11,647 nt of DNA from Desulfobacterales bacterium (GTDB lineage Bacteria; Desulfobacterota; Desulfobacteria; Desulfobacterales; UBA5852). This document shows, piece after piece, positions 1-6,414 of the stretch. The DNA lies in contig JASJBQ010000145.1 of NCBI GenBank assembly GCA_030066455.1, forward strand, positions 1 to 11,647, read 5' to 3'. A model generated the notes under the pieces. It was not told the origin of the DNA, searched no databases, and was given only the letters and a program-made list of their open reading frames with translations. Numbering within the stretch: position 1 is the stretch's first letter; every line of letters begins with the position of its first letter. The position numbers and the translations under genes are program-made.

Positions 1-536
1 CTGCCCCGGTTGATCCAACCACCGCGGCGCCTCCGGAAGCAACGCCGCAGGCGGCGGTAAAACCGGCCCCGGTCGAGCCCCCCCAGGGTCCGAAGTCCAT
101 TCAGGACATGCAGATTATCGGCGAGGTGGAACCGGTGACCATCGTGAAGGCCGGCCTCACGCTACCCGCCCGCATCGACACGGGCGCCACGACGTCGTCC
201 CTGGATGCGCGCGACATCCAGAAGTTCGAACGCGACGGCAAAAAGTGGGTGCGCTTTATCCTCCTCGACCGGCGCAGCGGCAAAAAGGTCAAGTTGGAAG
301 GCCGCCTGACCCGCACGGTCGAAATCACCCGTCACGGCACCGACCCGCAGTACCGCCCGGTGATCAAGTTGAAAGCATCTCTGGGCAAGATTGAACTCTA
401 TCGGGAGTTTTCCCTCACCGACCGCTCGGCCTTCACCTACCCGGTGTTGATCGGCCGCAACTTTCTGCAGGGTAAATTCGTCGTGGATGTCACCCGCAAA
501 AACACGGCCACCCCCATGAGCGAGGATTCCCAATGA
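1..536 (+). CDS. Retropepsin-like 'ATP-dependent zinc protease' family protein (RimK-associated), 5' partial
   Basis: The reading frame is open from the first complete codon at position 3, so the gene starts upstream; an internal ATG at 108 falls inside the protein and is not taken as the start. About 177 codons are visible. The first ~30 residues are an Ala/Pro-rich linker, as expected between an N-terminal signal or membrane anchor and an exported domain. The folded domain begins near QIIGEVEPV. It carries RIDTGATTSSLDA, the Asp-Thr-Gly-Ala motif of retropepsin-like aspartyl peptidases, and ends with YPVLIGRNFLQGKFVVDV, the family's C-terminal signature (Pfam PF05618). 'Zinc protease' is a historical family name; the visible motif argues for an aspartyl-protease fold. 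The stop TGA overlaps the next start as ATGA (533-536), implying translational coupling. The partners are an inactive transglutaminase membrane protein and an ATP-grasp ligase, so it probably trims or reverses an amide-bond modification. Family assignment is firm; the substrate is unknown. Confidence 0.88.
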   Translation, partial: APVDPTTAAPPEATPQAAVKPAPVEPPQGPKSIQDMQIIGEVEPVTIVKAGLTLPARIDTGATTSSLDARDIQKFERDGKKWVRFILLDRRSGKKVKLEGRLTRTVEITRHGTDPQYRPVIKLKASLGKIELYREFSLTDRSAFTYPVLIGRNFLQGKFVVDVTRKNTATPMSEDSQ

Positions 537-2044
537 AGTCGCGCATCCAGTTGATCGTCATCGTTCTCGCCCTCGTCCTGCTCGGCGGCAGCCTGGCGCT
601 GTACAAACACCTCAAGCTGGGTTTTCCCCTCACGCCCACGGCCAAAGAAACGGTCTGGACCGTGGAGGCCACCATCACTTTCACCGCCGACGGCGGGCCA
701 GCCCAGGTGTCATTGAATTTGCCCGATGCCGGTCTGTTTCACGCCATCCTGGAGCGCAACCCGTCCCGTACCCCGGACTTCATTTCTGAAATCAAAGGTG
801 GACGGGTCGTCTGGGAGGCGCAAAACGTGACCGGCCCGCAGACATTGTTCCTGCATTCGACCATTTACCGGCGAAGCGGCGCCAAACCGGCCGCAAGCGC
901 ATTCGATACGACCCCGGTACCGGTGCTGGACGATGCGCCCCAAAAGGCGGCTGAAAACATCGTGAAGGAAGTACGGCAGGCCGGTAGGACCGCGGAAGAA
1001 ATTGCCGTCCTGATCATGGCGGCCTTGAACGACCCGCTCAATCCCAAGGCGCGGCGACTGCTGGCCGATGCGGATGAATTCGGCGGCAAATACAACCTGG
1101 CGGCCAGTCTGCTGAACATGGCCGGGGTCAAGGCCCGGGCCGTCAAGGGCCTTGATCTCGACGCGGCCAAGAAGAAGCAGAAACTCAAAGCCTATATTCA
1201 GATCCAGACGGACGCAGGCCTGCGGCTGATCAGCCCGCGCAGCGCGGAAATCGAAGACCCGCGCCATTTTCTCCTCTGGTCGAAGCACGACGAATCCGTT
1301 CTCGAAATTACGGGCGGCTCCGGCAGCGAGCTAAGCCTCGCCACCATGAAGGGCAGACGACTGGCCAGGAGCACGGCCATCAAGCACGGCAAATTCAGCC
1401 ATAGTATGCTGGTGGACTTTTCGATCTACAGCCTGCCCCTGGCCCACCAGAACACCTTCAAACTGCTGCTGATGATCCCTCTGGGCGCGCTGATCGTGGT
1501 CATCCTGCGCAACATGGTGGGCCTTCAGACCGCGGGGACGTTCATGCCCATCCTGATCGCCATGGTGTTTTTGCAGGTCAACCTCCTGGTCGGACTGACG
1601 CTCTTCGTCCTCATCGTGGGCATCGGCCTCGTTCTGCGCGGCTATCTGAGTCACCTCAACCTGCTGCTGGTACCCCGCATTTCAGCCGTGCTGGTCTTCG
1701 TGATCATCATTTACGTGGCCATCAGCGTCGTCAGCATCAAGCTGGGCATCGAGGCCGGGCTGCGGGTGACTTTCTTCCCGATGATCATCATTTCCTGGAC
1801 CATCGAGCGCATGTCCGTGCTGTGGGAAGAAGAGGGGCCGCGGGACGTCTTCGTGAAAGGCGGCGGGACCCTGCTTTCGGCCTCGCTGATCTTTCTGGTC
1901 ATGAAAAACAAATACGTCGCCCACCTCACTTTCACCTTCCCCGAACTCCTGCTCGTGGTGCTGGCCGCCATCGTCATGATCGGCAGCTACACCGGCTACC
2001 GGCTGAGCGAACTGCGGCGTTTCGAGCCGCTGGTGAGGGAGTAG
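533..2044 (+). CDS. Inactive transglutaminase fused to 7 transmembrane helices
   Basis: This 503-residue inner-membrane protein has one N-terminal signal-anchor helix (residues ~5-24) and an extracytoplasmic domain (~30-300). A C-terminal bundle of about seven hydrophobic segments follows (~309-327, 333-351, 352-370, 378-401, 408-424, 445-458, 470-487), ending in a basic tail. Within the soluble domain, GGKYNLAASLLNMAGVKARAVKG (split here as residues 184-194 and 195-206) matches the transglutaminase helix that normally carries the catalytic cysteine. No cysteine is present, so it should be catalytically dead, as is typical of this family (Pfam Transglut_i_TM plus 7TM_transglut). The start at 533 overlaps the preceding stop by four bases (ATGA). 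The following ATP-grasp gene begins 4 bases after this stop. The likely role, by inference, is a membrane receptor or scaffold whose dead transglutaminase domain binds a peptide or peptidoglycan-like ligand handled by the protease and ligase partners. Confidence 0.9.
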   Translation: MKSRIQLIVIVLALVLLGGSLALYKHLKLGFPLTPTAKETVWTVEATITFTADGGPAQVSLNLPDAGLFHAILERNPSRTPDFISEIKGGRVVWEAQNVTGPQTLFLHSTIYRRSGAKPAASAFDTTPVPVLDDAPQKAAENIVKEVRQAGRTAEEIAVLIMAALNDPLNPKARRLLADADEFGGKYNLAASLLNMAGVKARAVKGLDLDAAKKKQKLKAYIQIQTDAGLRLISPRSAEIEDPRHFLLWSKHDESVLEITGGSGSELSLATMKGRRLARSTAIKHGKFSHSMLVDFSIYSLPLAHQNTFKLLLMIPLGALIVVILRNMVGLQTAGTFMPILIAMVFLQVNLLVGLTLFVLIVGIGLVLRGYLSHLNLLLVPRISAVLVFVIIIYVAISVVSIKLGIEAGLRVTFFPMIIISWTIERMSVLWEEEGPRDVFVKGGGTLLSASLIFLVMKNKYVAHLTFTFPELLLVVLAAIVMIGSYTGYRLSELRRFEPLVRE

Positions 2045-2048
2045 GCCC

Positions 2049-3002
2049 ATGCGCTGGACATCACCCGCCAAATTGCGCCGGGCCGGCATCGTCGGTATGA
2101 ATCGCCGCAACTTCGCCATGATCGCCCGCTATAATCCCCGACGGCTCTATCCCCTGGTGGACGACAAGCTCAAGACCAAGGAAATCGTCGAAAAGGCGGC
2201 CATCGCCGCCCCGCGCCTTCTCGGCGTGGTGCGCACCCAGGGCAACGTCCGGGAACTCGGCCGCTTCCTGGCCGACCACGAGGCCTTCGTGATGAAACCG
2301 GCCAAGGGCAGCGGGGGTAAAGGCATCCTGGTGGTCACCGGCAAGGACGGCCCCGACTTCGTCAAACCCAGCGGCAGCCGCATCAACCTGAAAGCCGTGG
2401 AGCGCCACGCCTCCAACACCCTGAGCGGGCTTTACAGCCTGGGCGGCAACAACGACGTGGCCATGATCGAAGAGATGGTCGATTTCTCGGACGCCTTCGA
2501 CGGATTCACCTTCCAGGGGGTTCCGGACATCCGCATCATCGTCTTCAAGGGCTACCCGGTCATGGCCATGACCCGCCTGTCCACCAGTGCCTCGGACGGC
2601 AAGGCCAACCTGCATCAGGGGGCCGTGGGCGTGGGCATCGACATGGCCGACGGCAAGGCGCTCAAAGCCGTCATGTTCGGGCAGCCGCTGACCCATCACC
2701 CCGACACGCAAAAGGATCTCTCCGCCTTCGAAGTGCCCGACTGGCCCGCCTTCACCGAACTGGCCAGCCGTTGCGCCGACATCACCGGGCTGGGCTACCT
2801 GGGAGCCGACATCGTTCTCGACCGCCGGAAGGGGCCCATGATCCTCGAATTGAACGCCCGGCCGGGCTTGGCCATCCAGGTGGCCAACGGCGTGGGGCTG
2901 AGGCCCCGCGCGAAACGGATCGACAAGGAAGCGGCCCGGGGCGAGCGAACGGCGGCCGAACGGGCGGCCTTTTCCATGCAGACTTTCGGCGTCCGCAGTT
3001 GA
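2049..3002 (+). CDS. Alpha-L-glutamate ligase-like ATP-grasp protein (RimK-related)
   Basis: This is a 317-residue cytoplasmic ATP-grasp enzyme of the 'alpha-L-glutamate ligase-related' family. The family is predicted to use ATP to join a carboxylate to an amine through an acyl-phosphate. Motifs in order: the family N-terminus ARYNPRRLYPLVDDKLKTK (26-44); the ATP-binding lysine and glycine loop VMKPAKGSGGKG (81-92); IEEMVDF (140-146); DIRIIVFKGYPVMAMTR (160-176); the basic/polar loop ANLHQGAVG (186-194); and the metal-binding block GADIVLD (252-258) with LELNARPGL (266-274), supplying Asp254, Glu267 and Asn269. Length is normal for the family. The ATG at 2049 is chosen because AGGGAG lies 7 bases upstream and the N-terminal residues match the family; an in-frame ATG at 2097 would cut the conserved start. 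It is the last gene of the trio. The amino acid and acceptor it joins cannot be read from sequence, and the glutamate in the name is only by homology to RimK. Confidence 0.92.
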   Translation: MRWTSPAKLRRAGIVGMNRRNFAMIARYNPRRLYPLVDDKLKTKEIVEKAAIAAPRLLGVVRTQGNVRELGRFLADHEAFVMKPAKGSGGKGILVVTGKDGPDFVKPSGSRINLKAVERHASNTLSGLYSLGGNNDVAMIEEMVDFSDAFDGFTFQGVPDIRIIVFKGYPVMAMTRLSTSASDGKANLHQGAVGVGIDMADGKALKAVMFGQPLTHHPDTQKDLSAFEVPDWPAFTELASRCADITGLGYLGADIVLDRRKGPMILELNARPGLAIQVANGVGLRPRAKRIDKEAARGERTAAERAAFSMQTFGVRS

Positions 3003-3098
3003 CGCGGCGAACGCCGTATCTAAAGCAACAATCCCCGGCCGAATAGAAACCTGGCCGCCGTGGCTGCCGGTCAGGCCGGATGCAGGTTTCGGGTATCG

Positions 3099-3123
3099 GG
3101 TGTCAGGAAAAACGGACACCTTT
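3099..3123 (+). terminator. Possible terminator of the amidoligase operon
   Basis: GGTGTC (3099-3104) and GACACC (3115-3120) form a six-base stem with a ten-base loop, followed by TTT. It is the first stem with a downstream T tract after the operon's last stop at 3002. The stem is short and the T tract minimal, so this is a weak candidate; Rho-dependent ending is equally possible. Confidence 0.3.
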
Positions 3124-3190
3124 GGTCGGATCGCCGGAAGCTCTGTGGCGGGCGCCCGCCTGAAAGCCGAGCGACAGATGCCCTAATCAA

Positions 3191-3215
3191 AGCCCCCGCC
3201 TTTATAGGCGGGGCT
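3191..3215. repeat. IS200/IS605-end-like hairpin
   Basis: AGCCCCCGCC, a TTTATA loop, and GGCGGGGCT form a nine-base-pair stem with one bulged C. Hairpins of this exact style (C-run, GCC, TTTA-type loop, GGC, G-run) are common at the subterminal ends of IS200/IS605 elements and at the 3' end of TnpB guide RNAs. No transposase or TnpB reading frame remains nearby, so at most this is a relic. There is no T run on either side that would make it a good terminator on the + strand. The assignment rests on pattern recognition only. Confidence 0.35.
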
Positions 3216-3246
3216 AAATTGAATTCAATCGGTTGGCGCCTCAGGA

Positions 3247-3453
3247 ATGGTACAGGGAATAAGCCACATCACGATCATGGTCCGGGATTTGGACAAAACC
3301 TCAAGATTGTTGTGTGAAGGTTTAGGGGCCAAGGAAGTATATGACAGCCAAGACAAGAATTATTCGATTTCCAGAGAAAAGTTTTTCCTTCTGGGAGGGA
3401 TTTGGCTTGTCGCCATGGAAGGGGAGAATTCAGAAAAGTCCTACCGCCATGTC
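3247..3453 (+). pseudogene. Truncated FosX-type fosfomycin resistance (glyoxalase-fold) gene fragment
   Basis: From the ATG at 3247, 69 codons match the N-terminal half of FosX-family proteins: GISHITIMVRDL at the start, then SISREKFFLLGGIW (40-53) and EGENSEKSYRHV (58-69). FosX is a cytosolic vicinal-oxygen-chelate metalloenzyme that inactivates fosfomycin by opening its epoxide. The two metal-ligand histidines of the first half (His7 and His68) are present. The second half of the fold, with the glutamate ligand, is absent. After codon 69 the frame runs on to a TGA at 3586-3588, but the residues are unlike FosX and come from a repeat element. Normal members are about 135 residues, so this is a broken gene. 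It is visibly A+T-richer than the flanking genes, suggesting acquisition followed by truncation. AGGA sits immediately before the ATG. A related glyoxalase with another role is possible, but FosX is the best match. Confidence 0.75.
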
Positions 3454-3474
3454 CCGCCTACCCTGCGCGTCGCC

Positions 3475-3618
3475 AAACCAGGCAATGACGCGGCGCCTAA
3501 TGCTGCCATGCGGCGTTGCCCAATTCGCTCGAGTGCTCACAATCTGACGATTGCTGTGCGTCTCGCATCATTGGGTCGCCTTGCCTGACAGCATGATGCT
3601 TGCTTCATTACCTGGTTT
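3475..3618. repeat. 144-bp MITE-like imperfect palindrome
   Basis: The ends are inverted repeats: AAACCAGGCAATGA (3475-3488) against TCATTACCTGGTTT (3605-3618), 13 of 14 positions pairing. Inside, GCTGCC at 3502 pairs imperfectly with GACAGC ending at 3592, and CCCAAT at 3519 pairs with ATTGGG at 3569-3574. The whole unit can therefore fold into one long imperfect hairpin centred near 3547. It has no coding content of its own and starts about 21 bases after the point where FosX similarity ends. Architecture fits a miniature inverted-repeat element or a large REP-like palindrome; no obvious target duplication is seen. Confidence 0.6.
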
Positions 3619-3626
3619 TTATGGTC

Positions 3627-3716
3627 GGCGCACGCGGAAACTCGCTGCGCTCAGACAAGTCCGCGCGCTTAACCCGCCCGCCGTGCCGATGCTCGGCGCG
3701 GGACAAAGGGGAGAAA
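3627..3716. repeat. G+C-rich dispersed repeat containing the CTCGCTGCGCTCAGAC motif
   Basis: CGCGGA (3633-3638) and TCCGCG (3660-3665) bracket the motif CTCGCTGCGCTCAGAC. A second fold follows in which CGCCG and CGGCG bracket TGCCGATGCT. Read on the - strand, the first motif gives the peptide LSERSEF, a string that turns up as spurious annotation in many genomes because this DNA motif is widely dispersed. It is therefore described as a repeat and not as part of a gene. Copy number cannot be judged from one window. Confidence 0.45.
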
Positions 3717-3816
3717 CGCGAGCCCAACACATAAATCATCGCACTCCGGGGACTACCTGATGTCTCCCGCTCTGCAGGAGGGACTTCACTATAAAAGATT
3801 GATTTCGCCGACCGCC

Positions 3817-3939
3817 GACGGTTGCGTAAAAGGTTCGAGAGCAAGGCTTGCAAGGCCTGAGGAATGAGGCGTACTAAAGTACGCCGCAATGACGAAGGCC
3901 GCCGCGTAACGCCGCTATCGGACCTTTTAGGCAACCGTC
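3817..3939. repeat. REP-like 123-bp palindromic element at the 3' end of livF
   Basis: A 22-base left arm (3817-3838, beginning GACGGTTGCGTAAAAGG) pairs with a right arm (3918-3939, ending CCTTTTAGGCAACCGTC) at 20 of 22 positions. At the centre is a second hairpin, GGCGTACT-AA-AGTACGCC (3868-3885). The right arm ends one base from the livF stop codon (3941-3943), so on the - strand it is the first thing transcribed after livF. Likely roles are transcript end protection or termination for the liv operon. Palindromes of this design recur in Desulfobacteraceae intergenic regions, from general familiarity rather than a search. Confidence 0.65.
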
Positions 3940-3940
3940 G

Positions 3941-4657
3941 TCAGAGGCCCAGGAAGGCCGACTTGACCTGCTCACTGGCCATCAGTTCGGCGCCGGTGCC
4001 CTCGCCCACGATCCGCCCGGACTGCAGGATGTAGCCCCGGTCGGCCAGATCCAGGGCTTCGCGCACGTTCTGCTCCACCAGCAGGATGGTCATGCCCTCC
4101 GCTTTCAATTTGCGCACCGTATCGAGGACCTCGTCCACCAGGACCGGGGCCAGACCCAATGACGGCTCGTCCAGCATGAGGATCTTGGGGCTGGACATGA
4201 GCCCCCGGCCGATGGCCACCATCTGCTGCTCGCCGCCCGAGAGGGTCGAGGCGGCCTGGCGGCGCCTTTCCGCCAGCCGTGGAAACATGCGGTAGACAAA
4301 TTCCAGGTTCGCGCGGATCTGCGCCTCGTCACGCAGAACATAGGCGCCCAGCAGGAGGTTTTCCTCCACCGTGATGGGGCTGAAGAGCATTTTCTCTTCG
4401 GGCACGTAGACGATGCCCAGGCCCACGATGTCGGCCGTGCGCCGCTTCTGGATTTCACGTCCCGCGAAAAGGATCCGGCCCGCAAAGGCCGGCTGGGCGC
4501 CCATCACGGCCCGCAGCAGCGTGGACTTGCCGGCCCCGTTGGCACCCAGGACGCTCACGGTTTCACCGGCCTGCACGTGCAGGGAGACCCCCTGCAGCAC
4601 CGGCAGACCGGAGTAGCGCACCTTGATGTCTTCGATGGCCAGAATGCGGGTGCCCAT
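3941..4657 (-). CDS. livF: Branched-chain amino acid-type ABC importer ATP-binding protein LivF
   Basis: This 238-residue ATPase is one of the two nucleotide-binding subunits of a HAAT-family importer and works at the cytoplasmic face with LivG. Visible motifs: Walker A GANGAGKST (38-46); VPEEKMLFSPITVEENL (85-101), the LivF-type region in which the Q-loop position is occupied by Glu; ABC signature LSGGEQQ (139-145); Walker B ILMLDEP (159-165) with SLGLAP after it; and LLVEQN (192-197), where the switch histidine is replaced by Gln. Both departures from the consensus are normal for LivF proteins. The ends FLGL and ERR-type helices also fit. The ATG lies 3 bases after the livG stop, with GAGGAG inside the end of livG serving as ribosome site, so it is coupled to livG. 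It is the last gene of the operon. Substrate specificity cannot be derived from this subunit. Confidence 0.95.
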   Translation of the reverse strand: MGTRILAIEDIKVRYSGLPVLQGVSLHVQAGETVSVLGANGAGKSTLLRAVMGAQPAFAGRILFAGREIQKRRTADIVGLGIVYVPEEKMLFSPITVEENLLLGAYVLRDEAQIRANLEFVYRMFPRLAERRRQAASTLSGGEQQMVAIGRGLMSSPKILMLDEPSLGLAPVLVDEVLDTVRKLKAEGMTILLVEQNVREALDLADRGYILQSGRIVGEGTGAELMASEQVKSAFLGL

Positions 4658-4660
4658 GGT

Positions 4661-5407
4661 TTAAATCTCCTCCCCGCCCTGCTCCTGGACATAGCGCTCG
4701 CCCAGATAGGCCTTGATCACCTGCGGGTCGCGGGCCACCGCATCAGGAAGCCCCTCGGCGATCTTGCGCCCGGAATCCAGCACGATCACCCGGTCGCTGA
4801 TACGCATGACCAACTCCATGACATGTTCGATCAGGATGACGGTCACCCCCAGGTCGTGATGGATGTGTCGGATGCTGGCTATGATTTCCTCGATCTCGCC
4901 CGGGTTGAGACCGGCGGCGACCTCGTCCAGCAGCAGCAGTTTGGGCTGCGTGCCCAGGGCCGTGGCCATGGTGACCTGCTTCTGGGCCGCCACGGGCAAT
5001 TCGCTGACATACTGGGCGGCCGCCTCCTTGAGATTGAGGTCTTCCAGAATGGCATCGGCCCGCTCCCGTGCCTGCCGCCGGGAAGCGGTGCGCATGAAGC
5101 AGCCCACCATCACGTTTTCGCGTACCGACAAATCGCCGGCCGCGGCGTAGACCTGAAACGTGCGGGCCAGCCCGCGGCGGGCCACCTCATGGGCGTTGAG
5201 GGCCGTGATGTCTTCAGCGTCGAAGACGATGCGTCCGGCGCTCACGGGGTATTTGCCGGCAATGCAGTTGAAAAGCGTGGTTTTACCGGCGCCGTTCGGG
5301 CCGATCAGGCCCAGGAGTTCGCCGGCGGCCAGTTCGAAGGAAATGTCGTCATTGGCCCGCAGGCCGCCGAAATCCTTGATCAGGTTTGCGACTGTCAGCA
5401 GGGCCAT
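4661..5407 (-). CDS. livG: Branched-chain amino acid-type ABC importer ATP-binding protein LivG
   Basis: This 248-residue ATPase partners LivF. Motifs: Walker A GPNGAGKTT (36-44), Q-loop RTFQ (Gln85), Walker B LLLLDE (157-162) followed by VAAGLNPGE, and the switch histidine in ILIEHVMELV (His195). The C-terminal IKAYLGE is typical of LivG. The ABC signature is degenerate: LPVAAQKQ (137-144) stands where LivG usually has LxYGxQRR, replacing the key glycine with alanine. The residue after the Walker B Glu is Val instead of the usual Pro. Divergent LivG subfamilies with such changes exist, so it is probably functional. The start at 5407 is preferred over an in-frame ATG at 5431 for two reasons: it makes a one-base TGATG overlap with the livM stop, and it has GGAGGAG nine bases upstream. 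The alternative would add eight non-conserved residues. Confidence 0.94.
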   Translation of the reverse strand: MALLTVANLIKDFGGLRANDDISFELAAGELLGLIGPNGAGKTTLFNCIAGKYPVSAGRIVFDAEDITALNAHEVARRGLARTFQVYAAAGDLSVRENVMVGCFMRTASRRQARERADAILEDLNLKEAAAQYVSELPVAAQKQVTMATALGTQPKLLLLDEVAAGLNPGEIEEIIASIRHIHHDLGVTVILIEHVMELVMRISDRVIVLDSGRKIAEGLPDAVARDPQVIKAYLGERYVQEQGGEEI

Positions 5408-6414
5408 CAGCGCTGTCTCCTCCGTCGCCAACGCTCAACGATGCCCCACACCCCCCGCGGCTCCTTGGCCGAAATCAGCATGATGATCACGGCGTAGAGG
5501 ATCAGGTCCATGCCCGCCAGACCGGCCATGCCGCCCAGCCATTCCTTGAGGTAGCTCTTCAAGGGAATCAGGATGCCGGCCCCGATGATGGGGCCCCAGA
5601 GACTGCCGGCGCCGCCCAGCATGGCCATGAGCGCGATCAGGATCGAAATGTCCAGGCTCATGGTGTCTTCCGGTTCAATGGCCTTGATGTAGCAGGCGTG
5701 AAACGAGCCCACCACGCTGACGTAGGCCGTGGCGATGGCGTAAGTCTTGATCTTGGCCCAGTGCACATTGATGCCCAGCGAGCGCGCCACGTCCTCGTTG
5801 TCCTTGATGGCCCGGAGCTGGTAGCCCAGGCGCGATTTGCGGAACCAGTTGAGGTAGAGGACCCCGGTCAGAAAGAAGGCGAACAGCACGTAATAGTAGT
5901 AGATGTCTTCTTTGAAGATCAGCCGCAGGAAATCCGGCGGCTGATAGGCGATGGGCGATATTTCCAGCCCCCGGGCGGCGCCCACGAAATCCCAGACCTC
6001 GAAGAGATCCTTGAGCACCAGGGAGGTGGCGATGGTGGCGATGGCGAAATAATGGCCTGTCAGGCGAAACAGGGGGTAGCCGATAATAAACGACCAGCCC
6101 ACCGAGAGCATCACCCCGATGGGCATCGAAAACCAGAAGGGGATGTCCCAGCGGATCAGCAGCACGGCGGTGGTGTAGGCCCCGATACCGACATACTGGG
6201 CCTTGCCCAGATCCACCTGGCCGCCGTAGCCGCCGATGGTGTTCCAGCCCATGCCGTAAAGCGAGAAGATGAAGAACTGGATCATCGTGGCCAGGGCGAA
6301 GGCGGAAATGGGCAGCAGCGGAAAGACCAGCAGGAAGAGGGCCACCGCCGCCGCCACGGCGAGGTCCAGGCGCGGCTGATCGGAGAAATCGAAGGCGTTC
6401 TTCAGTGCTTCCAT
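5407..6414 (-). CDS. livM: Branched-chain amino acid-type ABC importer permease LivM
   Basis: This 335-residue inner-membrane permease forms the translocation pore with LivH. Recognisable blocks are GGYGGQVDLGKAQYVGIGAY, the LivM equivalent of the GQxSLGHAAF segment, then RLTGHYFAIATIATS, the cytoplasmic coupling loop SRLGYQLRAIKDNEDVARSLGIN (written as two parts, SRLGYQLRAIKDN and EDVARSLGIN), and LGGAGSLWGPIIGAG. About nine hydrophobic segments are visible, and the C-terminus is strongly basic (RWRRRRQR). The open frame extends upstream to 6471. The ATG at 6414 is preferred because AGGGGA lies 8 bases before it and the extra 19 residues (HHHGG and similar) are the livH tail read in another frame. 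The gene overlaps livH by 13 bases and ends in a TGATG overlap with livG, so the four genes are translationally linked. Confidence 0.93.
   Translation of the reverse strand: MEALKNAFDFSDQPRLDLAVAAAVALFLLVFPLLPISAFALATMIQFFIFSLYGMGWNTIGGYGGQVDLGKAQYVGIGAYTTAVLLIRWDIPFWFSMPIGVMLSVGWSFIIGYPLFRLTGHYFAIATIATSLVLKDLFEVWDFVGAARGLEISPIAYQPPDFLRLIFKEDIYYYYVLFAFFLTGVLYLNWFRKSRLGYQLRAIKDNEDVARSLGINVHWAKIKTYAIATAYVSVVGSFHACYIKAIEPEDTMSLDISILIALMAMLGGAGSLWGPIIGAGILIPLKSYLKEWLGGMAGLAGMDLILYAVIIMLISAKEPRGVWGIVERWRRRRQR
5417..5423 (-). promoter_or_regulatory. Ribosome binding site deciding the livG start
   Basis: The - strand reads GGAGGAG, nine bases before the ATG at 5407 and inside the last codons of livM. 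No comparable site precedes the alternative ATG at 5431. This supports the shorter 248-residue LivG. Confidence 0.7.

Larger units (their letters stand above)
3003..3246. other. Gene-free spacer after the amidoligase operon
   Basis: No convincing gene is seen on either strand; the open frames here lack ribosome sites and recognisable domains. The stretch changes character near 3180, where it becomes A+T-richer up to about 3450, in contrast to the G+C-rich flanks. That change suggests the second half is acquired DNA continuous with the truncated fosX-like fragment. It contains the two hairpins listed separately and, at 3218-3229, the perfect 12-base palindrome ATTGAATTCAAT. Confidence 0.6.

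Noticed and set aside
2061..3119. 352-codon open frame on the - strand opposite the ATP-grasp gene
   Set aside because: Antisense shadow with G/H/V/D-rich composition and no recognisable domain, while the + strand frame has all ATP-grasp motifs.
3060..3317. 85-codon open frame on the + strand before fosX
   Set aside because: It crosses the IS605-like hairpin, overlaps the fosX remnant in another frame, and has no recognisable domain or ribosome site.
3490..3720. Possible integron attC site (GCTTAAC near 3667, GCCTAAT near 3495)
   Set aside because: A core-like heptamer occurs but no matching GTTRRRY partner at suitable spacing and no integrase; the pairing is better explained by the 144-bp palindrome.
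3608..3934. 108-codon open frame on the - strand containing LSERSEF
   Set aside because: It is made of two repeat elements; the LSERSEF string is a known kind of spurious translation of a dispersed DNA motif.
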